A stretch of DNA of 64,000 bases from Symsagittifera roscoffensis. Its lineage: Eukaryota > Xenacoelomorpha > Acoela > Convolutidae. Positions 44,901 to 56,740 of this stretch are shown here, piece by piece. The notes beneath the pieces are model-generated. The model was not told the origin of the DNA, searched no databases, and saw nothing but the letters and a program-made list of their open reading frames with translations. How positions within the stretch are numbered: position 1 is the first letter of the stretch; each line of letters opens with the position of its first letter. The position numbers and the translations under genes were made by a program. The DNA is taken from positions 372,001 to 436,000 of the forward strand of contig NC_087062.1 of the NCBI RefSeq assembly GCF_963678635.1, given 5' to 3'.

Positions 44901-47900
44901 CCTTTTCATGTTGCATTTGCTTAGTTTTAACTAGTCACTATACTCACCGGTGAACCCACAAGATGTATTACTAGTTTAAGATTTATTAGCTGTTTCATAT
45001 TGCATTTTGTTAGTTTTAACTGTTCACTATCCTCACCGGTGAACCCACTAGATGTATTACTAGTTTAAGATTTATTTGCCTTTTCATGTTGCATTTGCTT
45101 AGTTTTAACTAGTCACTATCCTCACCGGTGAACCCACAAGATGTATTACTAGTTTAAGATTTATTTGCCTTTTCATGTTGCATTTTCTTAGTTTTAACTA
45201 GTCACTATCCTCACCGGTGAACACACTAGATGTATTACTAGTTTAAAATTTATTTGCCTTTTCATGTTGCATTTTTTTAGTTTTAGTTAGTCACTATCCT
45301 CACCGGTGAACACACTAGATATATTACTAGTTTAAGATTTATTAGCCGTTTCATATTGCATTTTCTTAGTTTTAACTAGTCACTATCCTCACCGGTGAAC
45401 CCACTAGATGTATTACTAGTTTAAGATTTATTTGCCTTTTCATGTTGCATTTGCTTAGTTTTAACTAGTCACTATCCTCACCGGTGAACCCACAAGATGT
45501 ATTACTAGTTTAAGATTTATTTGCCTTTTCATGTTGCATTTGCTTAGTTTTAACTAGTCACTATCCTCACCGGTGAACCCACAAGATGTATTACTAGTTT
45601 AAGATTTATTTGCCTTTTCATGTTGCATTTTTTTAGTTTTAGTTAGTCACTATCCTCACCGGTGAACACACTAGATATATTACTAGTTTAAGATTTATTA
45701 GCCGTTTCATATTGCATTTTCTTAGTTTTAACTAGTCACTATCCTCACCGGTGAACCCACTAGATATATTACTAGTTTAAGATTTATTTGCCTTTTCATG
45801 TTGCATTTGCTTAGTTTTAACTAGTCACTATCCTCACCGGTGAACCCACAAGATGTATTACTAGTTTAAGATTTATTTGCCTTTTCATGTTGCATTTTTT
45901 TAGTTTTAGTTAGTCACTATCCTCACCGGTGAACACACTAGATATATTACTAGTTTAAGATTTATTAGCCGTTTCATATTGCATTTTCTTAGTTTTAACT
46001 AGTCACTATCCTCACCGGTGAACCCACAAGATGTATTACTAGTTTAAGATTTATTTGCCTTTTCATGTTGCATTTGCTTAGTTTTAGTTAGTCACTATCC
46101 TCACCGGTGAACACACTAGATATATTACTAGTTTAAGATTTATTAGCCGTTTCATATTGCATTTTCTTAGTTTTAACTAGTCACTATCCTCACCGGTGAA
46201 CCCACTAGATGTATTACTAGTTTAAGATTTATTTGCCTTTTCATGTTGCATTTGCTTAGTTTTAACTAGTCACTATCCTCACCGGTGAACCCACAAGATG
46301 TATTACTAGTTTAAGATTTATTTGCCTTTTCATGTTGCATTTGCTTAGTTTTAACTAGTCACTATCCTCACCGGTGAACCCACAAGATGTATTACTAGTT
46401 TAAGATTTATTTGCCTTTACATGTTGCATTTTTTTAGTTTTAGTTAGTCACTATCCTCACCGGTGAACACACTAGATATATTACTAGTTTAAGATTTATT
46501 AGCCGTTTCATATTGCATTTTCTTAGTTTTAACTAGTCACTATCCTCACCGGTGAACCCACAAGATGTATTACTAGTTTAAGATTTATTTGCCTTTTCAT
46601 GTTGCATTTGCTTAGTTTTAACTAGTCACTATCCTCACCGGTGAACCCTAAAGATGTATTACTAGTTTAAGATTTATTTGCCTTTTCATGTTGCATTTGC
46701 TTAGTTTTAACTAGTCACTATCCTCACCGGTGAACCCACTAGATGTATTACTAGTTTAAGATTTATTTGCCTTTTCATGTTGCATTTTCTTAGTTTTAAC
46801 TAGTCACTATCCTCACCGGTGAACACTAGATGTATTACTAGTTTAAAATTTATTTGTCTTTTCATGTTGCATTTTTTTTGTTTTAGTTAGTCACTATCCT
46901 CAACGGTGCACACACTAGATATATTACTAGTTTAAGATTTAATAGCCGTTTCATATTGCATTTTCTTAGTTTTAACTAGTCACTATCCTCACCGGTGAAC
47001 CCACTAGATGTATAATTAGTTTAAGATTTATTTGCTTTTTCATGTTGAATTTTCTTAGTTTTAACTAGTCACTATCCTCACCGGTGAACCCACTAGATGT
47101 ATTACTAGTTTAAGATTTATTAGCCGTTTCATATCGCATTTTCTTAGTTTTAACTAGTTACTATCCTCACCGGTGAACAAACTAGATGTTTTACTAGTTT
47201 AAGATTTATTAGCCGTTTTATATTGCATTTTCTTAGTTTTAACTATTCACTATCCTCACCGGTGAACCCACTAGATGTATTACTAGTTTAAGATTTATTT
47301 GCTCTTTCATGTTGCATTTTCTTAGTTTTAACTAGTCACTATCCTCACCGGTGAACCCACTAGATGTATTACTAGTTTAAGAATTATTTGCCTTTTCATG
47401 TTGCATTTTCTTAGTTTTAACTAGTCACTATCCTCACCGGTGAACACACTAGATGTATTGCTAGTTTAAGATTTATTAGCCGTTTCATATCGCATTTTCT
47501 TAGTTTTAACTAGTTACTATCCTCACCGGTGAACAAACTAGATGTTTTACTAGTTTAAGATTTATTAGCCGTTTTATATTGCATTTTCTTAGTTTTAACT
47601 AATCACTATCCTCACCGGTGAACACACTAGATGTTTTACTAGTTTAAGGTTTATTAGCCGTTTCATATTGCATTTGCTTAGGTTTAACTAGTCACTATCC
47701 TCACCAGTGAACCCACAAGATGTATTACTAGTTTAAGATTTATTCGCCGTTTCATATTGCATTTTTTTAGTTTTAACTAGTCACTATCCTAACCGGTGAA
47801 CACTCTAGATGTATTACTAGCTTAAGATTTATTTGCCTTTTCATATTGCATTTTCTTAGTTTTAACTAGTCACTATCCTCACCGGTGAACCCACTAGATC

Positions 47901-49016
47901 AATACTAGTTTAGGATTTATTAGCCGTTTTATATTGCATTTTCTTAGTTTTAACTAATCACTATCCTCACCGGTGAACACACTAGATGTTTTACTAGTTT
48001 AAGGTTTATTAGCCGTTTCATATTGCATTTGCTTAGGTTTAACTAGTCACTATCCTCACCGGTGAACCCACAAGATGTATTACTAGTTTAAGATTTATTC
48101 GCCGTTTCATATTGCATTTTTTTAGTTTTAACTAGTCACTATCCTCACCGGTGAACACTCTAGATGTATTACTAGCTTAAGATTTATTTGCCTTTTCATA
48201 TTGCATTTTCTTAGTTTTAACTAGTCACTATCCTCACCGGTGAACCCACTAGATCAATACTAGTTTAGGATTTGTTTGCCTTTTCATATCGCGTTTTCTT
48301 AGTTTTAACTAGTCACTATTCTCACTGGTGAACACACCAGATGTTTTACTAGTTTAAGATTTATTAGCCGTTTCATATTGCATTTTCTTAGTTTTAACTG
48401 GTCACTATCCTCACCGGTGAACACATTAGATGTATTACTAGTTTAAGATTTATTAGCCGTTTCATATTGCATTTTCTTAGTTTTAACTAGTCACTATCCT
48501 CACCGGTGAACCCACTAGATGTGTCACTAGCTTAAGATTTATTTGCCTTTTCATGTTGCATTTTCTTAGTTTTAACTAGTCACTATCCTCACCGGTGAAC
48601 CCACTAGATCAATACTAGTTTAGGATTTGTTTGTCTTTTCATATCGCGTTTTCTTAGTTTTAACTAGTCACTATTCTCACTGGTGAACACACCAGATGTT
48701 TTACTAGTTTAAGATTTATTAGCCGTTTCATATTGCATTTTCTTAGTTTTAACTGGTCACTATCCTCACCGGTGAACACATTAGATGTATTACTAGTTTA
48801 AGATTTATTAGCCGTTTCATATTGCATTTTCTTAGTTTTAACTAGTCACTATCCTCACCGGTGAACCCACTAGATGTGTCACTAGCTTAAGATTTATTTG
48901 CCTTTTCATGTTGCATTTTCTTAGTTTTAACTAGTCACTATCCTCAACGGTGAACACACTAGATGTATTACTAGTTTAAGGTTTATTTGCCTTTTCATAT
49001 TGCATTTTCTTAGTTT
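38981..49016. repeat. Satellite B: 89-bp tandem array (about 112 copies)
   Basis: This unit is unrelated to satellite A, contains TCACTATCCTCACCGGTGAA and repeats every 89 bp. TCACCGGTGA is a perfect 10-bp palindrome, and two ACTAGT sites flank it in each unit. Variants mark types (CCCACTAGA, CCCACAAGA, CACACTAGA, and GCTGTTTCATATT in place of GCCTTTTCATGTT) that recur in short ordered groups. From about 46800 the units are more diverged, and a four-unit block of 355 bp (markers at 47896, 48251 and 48606) is repeated. The junction with satellite A is abrupt. Confidence 0.97.
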
Positions 49017-49676
49017 ACACAGATAAGTCAAACTTCACCCTGCACGTAGTCTCGCTCTAAAACTGAACGAAATTGATACATCTTTGCATCGATCAGAAGT
49101 CTTGACACAATCACCCAAGACTACCCACGATCAAAGAGACCCACCTTGAAACAATCTCTTCCATCTAACACGAACAAATACATCTCTCTCCTCTTCAAAG
49201 AAGTCGCTGCTCACAAGTCGCTGCTGTTCAGAAGAAACGAGGAAACTTACATCACCCGTCCTTCACTACAATAAAAACTAAAAACTCTCTAAACCTCGGA
49301 TGGGTGGAACCATTTCTAAACTAGTATTTATAATTGGATATAAATATAATTCGCTATCTTTATAAAATATTACTACTAACAAATCATACTCCATCACTAA
49401 CATTGACACTTATTTGTAAGTGTTGAAACTACTTGTTGTTTCAGCACCAGAACAATTTGAATAAATCTTAGACTACAGTTGTCCTCTTTCTGGATAAAAC
49501 TCCACGAACTTCTATGCGAAAACCAGTATACACTATATGTATTGAGACTAGGAGATATAAGAGTAAGATTAAGATTGGTATTAGACTAAGAAGTTGCACG
49601 AATCTATCCGGTTAAAATAAGATGGTGTACCTTATCTGAAATTACTCTATGAGTATAACCAAAAGGTCATAACTCA
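49017..49676 (+). mobile_element. Diverged LTR and adjoining sequence of the element family
   Basis: From about 49270 to 49676 the sequence matches the LTRs elsewhere in the window at perhaps 75-80 percent (CGGATGGGTGGAACC, ACTTATTTGTAAGTG, AGACTAAGAAGTTGCACGAATC) and ends ATAACTCA. Before it, 49017-49235 may be the end of an internal region, and CAGAAGAAACGAGGAAAC near 49231 resembles a purine tract. It begins directly at the edge of satellite B. This is probably an old solo LTR or 3' fragment. Confidence 0.7.
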
Positions 49677-49926
49677 AAGTCGAAACATATCTGAGCTAGA
49701 AGTATCTTCAATACAGAAGTAAGACCTTAAGCAGACCTGTTGATCTGAATTACTGTTTCCATGGATCCGTTATATAGGTGTTATATATGATAAATACTAT
49801 TGTCATTTATATTTTGGGACCATTTTCTTTCTTTTTTTCTAACCCATTTCTAACCCATTTGAGCGAAACGCATTCGCATTCTCATTCATGCTTTGTTCGT
49901 TTTGTCCGGATAATATAAAGCAGATG

Positions 49927-50276
49927 CAGGGGCGGAATGGGGGTTGGGGCAGCGGACGCCCTCCCTCCTCAAGGATCTGACTCCCTGCCTACCCAAATTT
50001 TTCTAAAGGCGCCTTTGACGCCAAAATATACTTAATTTGAGGGGGAGCGCGCCGAAAAAACGCAATTTTTTGGTTAAAAAAATTCAAAAAAGTGCCTAAA
50101 AACGCTATTTTAGGCCTATTTTTACAAATTTTGCCTACAAGGCAGAAATTTTGGCCAAAAAAGGTCTTTTTAGTGCTTTGGGGGAACTCGGGAAATCATT
50201 TTGGTCAACAAAAAAAGGTCGGCAAAGTTTTTGGAAAATCTGCCCCCCCCCCCTCTCTTTGGAAGATCCACCCCTG
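49927..50276. mobile_element. hAT-type non-autonomous DNA element (350 bp)
   Basis: Terminal inverted repeats CAGGGGCGGA... and ...GATCCACCCCTG match the hAT terminal consensus (CAGGGGCGGATC-like). The element is flanked by a perfect 8-bp duplication AGCAGATG at 49919-49926 and 50277-50284, the size typical of hAT transposases. The interior is low in coding potential (an ORF at 50092-50277 is incidental) and includes a run of C. It needs a transposase from elsewhere. Confidence 0.85.
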
Positions 50277-50515
50277 AGCAGATGAGTATGTTTTCTACTG
50301 TTCAGAGGCCTAAAATGGTGTCTGTAATATCTTTTTATGACATTAGCGACACCTGATTTTTCCGAGAGAACCTGCTTTATGGCACGGATTTTTTAGAAAT
50401 TTATCATTAGTACTATGATAACTACATTATTCCACGGATAAGTTTTTCTTTGTTTGCAAAGGTTATTGCTCGTACAGTTTTCGTTAAACGGAATCAAATG
50501 GAGTTTTTTATTTAG

Positions 50516-52073
50516 GCAGCACATTTGCGGGAAAAGCATCTGCTTAATATCCCCTCGGGTATCCAATGAAGACAACATTAGGATTGAAATGGAAAGAGAT
50601 GTCGAGAAACGAAACAAGTTTGTGAACAGTTGGCGAACAAGTCTATCGCTATCGGACCCAGCAGAACAATGCGTCATTATATTTAGAGATGGTTGCTCTA
50701 ACTATTCGCCCGAAAAAGGGACAGCACTCAATAGTTACAGCATCGCTACTTTTGTTAACGCGCCTGACGATGGAATTCAAAATCTGCTCTTTTCAGGCAG
50801 CGAATTTGATCGTGTGCTGATTATTTTCGATTCAAATGCTAGTATTCGGGACAGCACAGAGACGAGACTGAATGAAGAGGAGCACCTGACAAAAGGACAG
50901 ATCTTCGGTCAAAACCTTCTCATTGCCACATCACGGGCAAGGAAGTCACTGACGTTTGTGGTCGCAAACGAGCAGCAAAAAGCTGAGCTGGAAAGTTTTA
51001 GATCAGATGAGAACAGCCAGTTGATAGTTGCTCAAATGATTGGCAACGAGCAAAGAGAGCAGTTGTTGTTTGAGAGTAAGCTGAGCGGAAGAGTGGAAGA
51101 CATTTGTGAGGTGCTTCGTATTTCAGTGCATCGAGAGCACATCCCATGTCTGAACAGGTGCTTGGAGGCGATTGAGAGGAGGCACAAGCAGATGGGAGAC
51201 GACTGCAATTCCAACATATCAGTTGAGAGTGTGTTCGTGGCGGTTGTGTTGCCAGCCTGCATTGGTAGGAAGAAGAGCGAACACTTTCTCGGCCAACTGG
51301 GACAATTCGTCAAGAGTCGTCGCCACATGGCTGACATGATAAACGACTGCTCCAACACAGACGCTGAAGACAAGTTCACTCGCTGGACTCTATCGGCCTA
51401 CTGCCGAGGACGAGTGGAGGCACTGGATTGGCGCATGCAATTCCCTGCTCCAAATTTACCAGCTGGAACAAAAGTGACTTTGTTCAAAGGACTATTGACT
51501 TCAGCTATGAGGGAAGGTTCGCTAAAAGTAGTTGAGCATGCATTTGAAAAGGCTTCCAAGTTCTTAAAGGTTCCAGCTGATGATATAAGCGGCTTGATCG
51601 TGAGCCAGAGTTTTGACATTGACTTAATTAAACAGCAGTCGCTTCTGTCCATTGCAACCCGGACCAACAAAGACCACGAATTAGTACGATACTTGCTGAC
51701 TAAAATGCGTGAATATGATGAGAGTAGTAAAAATGCAAATATGAGAGCAAACATTCTGAAACAAGCGATCGAGTGGTCTGTACAATACCGATCCTTCCTG
51801 ATGCTCCGAACACTCATTGCAGAAAAGAACGAGCAGCACTTTGATCTTCTGGTAGAACTTTTGAAGGAGCTGAATCTGCAGCCACCAAGAACAGAAGCGT
51901 GTGATATTGTAATCGGTTTCATTGCACGAGTTGAAAGATTCGCTGAATGGACAGAGAAGAATAAAGGGAGATGGAAGAGTGAGGAAGAGACGAAGCTGAT
52001 CGGATTCATCCGAGACCTCAGCCGCAGACTGCAGAACACAACTGCCCCCCAACCAACTACTTCAGCACTCTAA
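50516..52073 (+). CDS. Helicase-like gene exon 5: motifs V and VI and C-terminal region
   Basis: The acceptor TTTTTTATTTAG ends at 50515, phase 2, matching the donor at 31643. About residues 95-110 of the exon read EFDRVLIIFDS, comparable to the motif V strand, and about 145-160 read ATSRARKSLTFV, the motif VI T-x-R-A-R signature carrying the arginine finger. The remaining ~350 residues are helical and rich in Leu, Arg and Glu, with no recognised domain. The gene ends at TAA 52071-52073. The summed coding length of the five exons is a multiple of three (1254 residues), supporting the model. Confidence 0.82.
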
Positions 52074-54581
52074 CTTATACAATTGAACAACTTGTAATAT
52101 TGACATGTAGATTTGGGTATATTTTCTTATTAATTACAGCAATTAAACAAATTATTTCTCGGCAAAAACTAAACATTTTCTCGGCTATCAAATATTGTAC
52201 ATTTTTCGTGTTGTATTTATTGTAAATAATTTTAGAAGCTAGTTAGAATTGTATCTATCCTTTTAGCTTATCCTTGAAGAAAAAATTCATAGATTTAGTT
52301 TTTTTATGTATTCAAGCAGCAAAAGCAGCATAAATGAATTGAGTACAATTAGAGCTCACAATTAAACTATATCAGCCATGGTATGAAAAATGAGTCACTA
52401 TATGAGTAATGCTAGACAGAGTTGTTGACAGAATCTTTATCTATTGCCCCCTTTGGTACCTAGTTACACATTGCCACCCCTTAAAATAGACTAAGTAAAC
52501 GATTTAGAGGTTTATCATATGTGAATTTTTACTCAGTAATTAATTACCCCTTTGATTGAGTAACGAATTACCAAATTGAGGAAAATGATTTCTTACTCTG
52601 CGGAAAAATCTTGAACTTTCAGTCCATTTTCGAACCGAAAACAATCAGAATTAGTTGCGCTAAACTCTTTTCCGTTATTTTTTACTGAAAAAAAAACAAA
52701 CCAAAACTGTCGAAATAGAGGCACCCTCCTACATGGCATAAATCCCAAATGGCATTACTCAGTGAATTCCCTCACCGAATGACAAAAACCAAACCGCGAC
52801 GTGAAACTGTTGAAACGTGAAAAAGTTACAAGTTTCCAGACAATTTTCACCCGCAAATGTTTAATCAATACTTGATCCGATATAAAATTAGAAAACAGTC
52901 AAATGAAGGTTTTTTAAAAAGGAAGGGAAATGCAGTTTCTAAAATGACGGATACTTTTAATGAAAAACATTTTTTATTGAAAATGAAAAATACAACCATG
53001 AATTTTTTTGGCTCTGTGACGAAACTAAATGCTGCTCCACCGGGGTCCCTTCTATATGCCTGAAAATAACGACTCGACGACACAATCATAAGTTTTTTAA
53101 TCAAGTCTTCAAAGTTATTCAATGTTACTTTTTTTCAGAGTATTTGGAGAGTATAAGATTCCTTTGCTTTGATGTCTTCATCATATTAAAAGGACAGGTT
53201 TACACCGATATATGTTACAATTACGTTTAAAAAATCAAAAAAATGGACCTGGATGTATTGTCACAGAAATTATATTAGACTTTGACCCCGTTTTTGAGAT
53301 GAGAAACAACAATTCTAAAACTTCTAACCTAGACTTCATAAATAATTTTTGATACCATTATAGGACTTCCATCATAGACGTTTCTGGGGTATGCCGGTCG
53401 AAGTTAGTGTTGAAGTGAAGAACGCCTGAACCTAGTAAATAATAGGTGAACTCTACGGCCAGGAACTTATCAGACATAAATGCTATGATGGTCTCGAAAA
53501 CAACCTAAGACCACGAGAGTCGAATTTCAAAACTCGTATGTTTCTGGCTACAAACAAAACCAGACAGAGCTCGATGTTTTCATTTTTTCTCCAAAGCAAT
53601 TTGTCTTAAAATCCCAAATTTGAATTATTTACACCTTAGAAAAACGGAAGAATGAACGAAAAATGAACACCTTTTTGCAAAAGCTGCTGCAACAAGTTTT
53701 CTTCCAGTGTGTTATGTCCTCCATTAATTTTGCAACTTATTTCAAGAAATATCGGCAAGAGCCTTAAACTTACCATTTGAAAACTTGGTTGAACTAAATT
53801 GTGCTAAACTTACACAACAATCTCATAACAACGTTTATGCCAGGAATGACTCTGAGAACTTTAAATGCAAAAGAAACTACTGAAACTGAATACTGTTCCG
53901 CCAGGTTCCCTTCAAGCATTAGAATGTGTACATGTCCATAAACTCGTCTAGTTTCACATTTCTATATGCCTGATTATAATTGCGAACACGATTGTATTTA
54001 AAAACTAGAATTGTTTCCACATTTTCTTCAATACACTCAAGAACGTTGCCCACAGATGAGAAAAGCCAATGCCACAGTCAAATTTATTCAAGTCTCCAAA
54101 TTTTTTAAATCAAGTTTACGTTTTTTTAGGTTTTGGAGAACTCAAGATTTCTCTCGTGGGTGTTTTCACAAAAAAATTAGGATTGTATTAATATATGCTA
54201 CAATTAAAATATAAAGAAAAATTCAAAAAACGGACCTCCAACAATTTTTTTTGTTATTTGTTTGTATCGACAATATCATTGTTTTTATAATTTAAAAAAC
54301 TTAGCTTTTTTGAACATTTTGAGACAACTTGTTTGCTCCAATTTCTACTGATTTTACACAACATTCTCACCACAACGTTCTCACACGAGGTGTTTGTGGA
54401 ACTCGACCAAACGTTTGGATGTTAAATAAAATGATACAAAATGACTAACATATGGAAAAATCTCACGGGCGTTGTCATATTGGGTACCTAGCTCATGTTC
54501 TTCGAAAAGTTTCAACGCAAAATGTAAGAAATGATGCCTTTGAGACGTAATCGGAATGACACTTTTCAAGAAACTCTTGAT

Positions 54582-54666
54582 AATCGACTGTTACACCTTC
54601 ATAAAAAACGCCCATTTAAAATCATCAACAAATTGAACGTGTAACAGTCGATTCTCGAATGGGCGT
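54582..54666. repeat. Two interleaved inverted repeats
   Basis: AATCGACTGTTACAC (54582-54596) pairs with 54639-54653, and ACGCCCATT (54608-54616) pairs with 54658-54666. The pairs interleave as A-B-A'-B', which in RNA would be a pseudoknot topology. No transcript is known. Confidence 0.6.
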
Positions 54667-55554
54667 AATTGTCTATACGTTAACTGTTCGAATACTCATA
54701 GAAACTACAAGAACAAGAAAATCAAAAACTTGTTCAACTTTCGACAGAAAGAGCATCACATTAAACGTTTTAATAACATATTCTAGACTTTTTTCATTCC
54801 ACTGGGATATTTAAATGTGTCAGAAAATTGAATATTTTAATTTTAAAAAATTGCAGTATTCTGACAAAATTTTAACATAACCCAGTCAATTTTTAACACA
54901 CTAATGTTAACAGTTATGTTATAAAATGAATCTTTTTTATGATTCATGAAACGCTGCATTCATTGCTTTTTTGTGTCCTAAAAGTAAAGAAAAAACCGTA
55001 AATTGAAAATCACAAAATCTTTTAAATTATCAGAAAGATTCGTAAAATTACAAAAAAATGCTCAAGCATCAGAAAAGTCAACGCTGAGGAATAGGTTGAC
55101 AAAAAACGGCAGCCTTTTTTAAGCACAAGCTTTTCAATTCGCAAAAAAAAACAGTGACAGGATTCAAACTGCAGACTTTCGCAAGGTCAGATATGATTGT
55201 TAGCTCGAAGTCGAACGTGCAGATTAGGTGACGATGACTTGGAGTTAACTGTAACTCAAGCCAACAGATGGTTTAGCGATTCTGTTAAAGAAAAATTCTG
55301 CTTGAAATGTGTAGCCTACATTTTTTAACGCTTTCTGCTTGCTAGCCTAAACACAAAAAACCGCAGCGAAATAAAACTTTAATTTTTGCACAAGAAGAAA
55401 TTGATGAGGGTCTTCTCACTGATCATTGACAAATAATTATTTTTACTGGTAACGTAATGATCTATCTAATGCAAGATTAAGAGAAAAAGGTTAGCTCTAC
55501 TAATTGCTACTGCTCCAAAATCTGCGCAAGGTCTTTTACAGGAAAAAATTAGCA

Positions 55555-55792
55555 GTTTCAATAGCAAAAAAGATAGCTAAGTTAAAATAGCGCAAAGTTT
55601 ACCAAAACGCTTCCAATAAAAAACATTTTTACGCACGCGAGCCAGTGAGAGTAGTCTTGGGTAAGAAAAAAGTGCTGACGCATAATATAAGACTACTCTC
55701 ACTGGCTCGCGTGCGTAAAAATGTTTTTTATTGGAAGCGTTTTGGTAAACTTTGCGCTATTTTAACTTAGCTATCTTTTTTGCTATTGAAAC
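55555..55792. repeat. Perfect foldback, 104-bp arms, 30-bp loop
   Basis: Left arm 55555-55658 and right arm 55689-55792 are exact reverse complements over 104 bp as far as I can read, separated by a 30-bp loop. No target duplication is evident. The perfect match implies a recent origin or maintenance by gene conversion. If transcribed it would make a long double-stranded hairpin RNA. Confidence 0.9.
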
Positions 55793-56681
55793 CATTGAGT
55801 AATCGTGAGCAAAAAGCAAAATTCTGTATATTGTCTTTGTAAAATGCAGTTGTAGTTCAGAGTGTACTTTTTTTCAGCGTGAGTGACATCTTCGCTCTTA
55901 AAATATTCATATTAAACATACTGTTCAATTTAGGGAAAAAATATGTCTTTCTGTACAAATTTGTTCAAAAATTTTTAATGACACGAAAAAATAGCCAAAA
56001 TAAAACCTTCAAAAACACAAAAAAAAAAACAATTTTAAATTCAGTTGAAAGCCTCAGAAATTTTGAAATGTAAAATGTAAAGAAAAATTCGCCGAATCAC
56101 AGATGCTCCGGTCAAAGATTTATGGTAGATAGAGAAAAATAACTTTGAGATAAGGTCACTAGGGCATATGGGCAAAAATAACCATTAATTGTTTAGCAGA
56201 ACTTTGGGGGCACTCTCAGAAACAAAACATAACCAAACGGCAGTTAGGAAAAAGTTAATTAACGCAAGGAAAAAAAGTCAGTTCGAGCTAGCTAAAACAA
56301 ATGGCAAGTTTTTCATTCCGCTGGTAAACCGAAACTTAAACTAAACCTTCGAAACTAGAAGCCGTCCATGTTTTTTGCGACTTTCACGATTTTGCTGTTC
56401 GATAGTCGATTTTGCCTTCCTTTTACGCATAGGCCAAGCTACGCTTCGCAAACACAAGCGAGAAAACGACTAAACGCAGCTCTATAAAGTGAACTAAAAA
56501 AGAAATACGAATTAGTACGACGTTGTTATTTATCTGATTCGAGCCTGCGAGCTAGAGAGTCTCGCGTTGTCTTATCTGGCCCGCGGGGGATTTGAAATTT
56601 CCTAAAACTGGCCGCCAATGATGCAGCTGTAGATGAAAAATTACCGATGAGAACAAATATAACTAACTAGTGCTAAGTGCG

Positions 56682-56740
56682 GTGTTGAACCTCCGAAAAG
56701 TAGCTCAGGAATCTCAAGTCCTTCCCTCTGAGCCACGAAC
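56682..56740 (-). pseudogene. tRNA-Ser(UGA)-like remnant or SINE head
   Basis: Read on the minus strand, CGTGGCTCAGAGGG fits an A-box/D-arm, GGACTTGAGATTCC an anticodon arm with TGA, and GGAGGTTCAACACC a B-box. The acceptor ends do not pair convincingly. Similar weaker tRNA-like B-boxes lie near 55150 and 56530 on the same strand. Confidence 0.4.

Noticed and set aside
33415-49016. Regular repeats as a CRISPR array
   Set aside because: Units are head-to-tail without unique spacers, and the host is an animal. They are satellite DNA.
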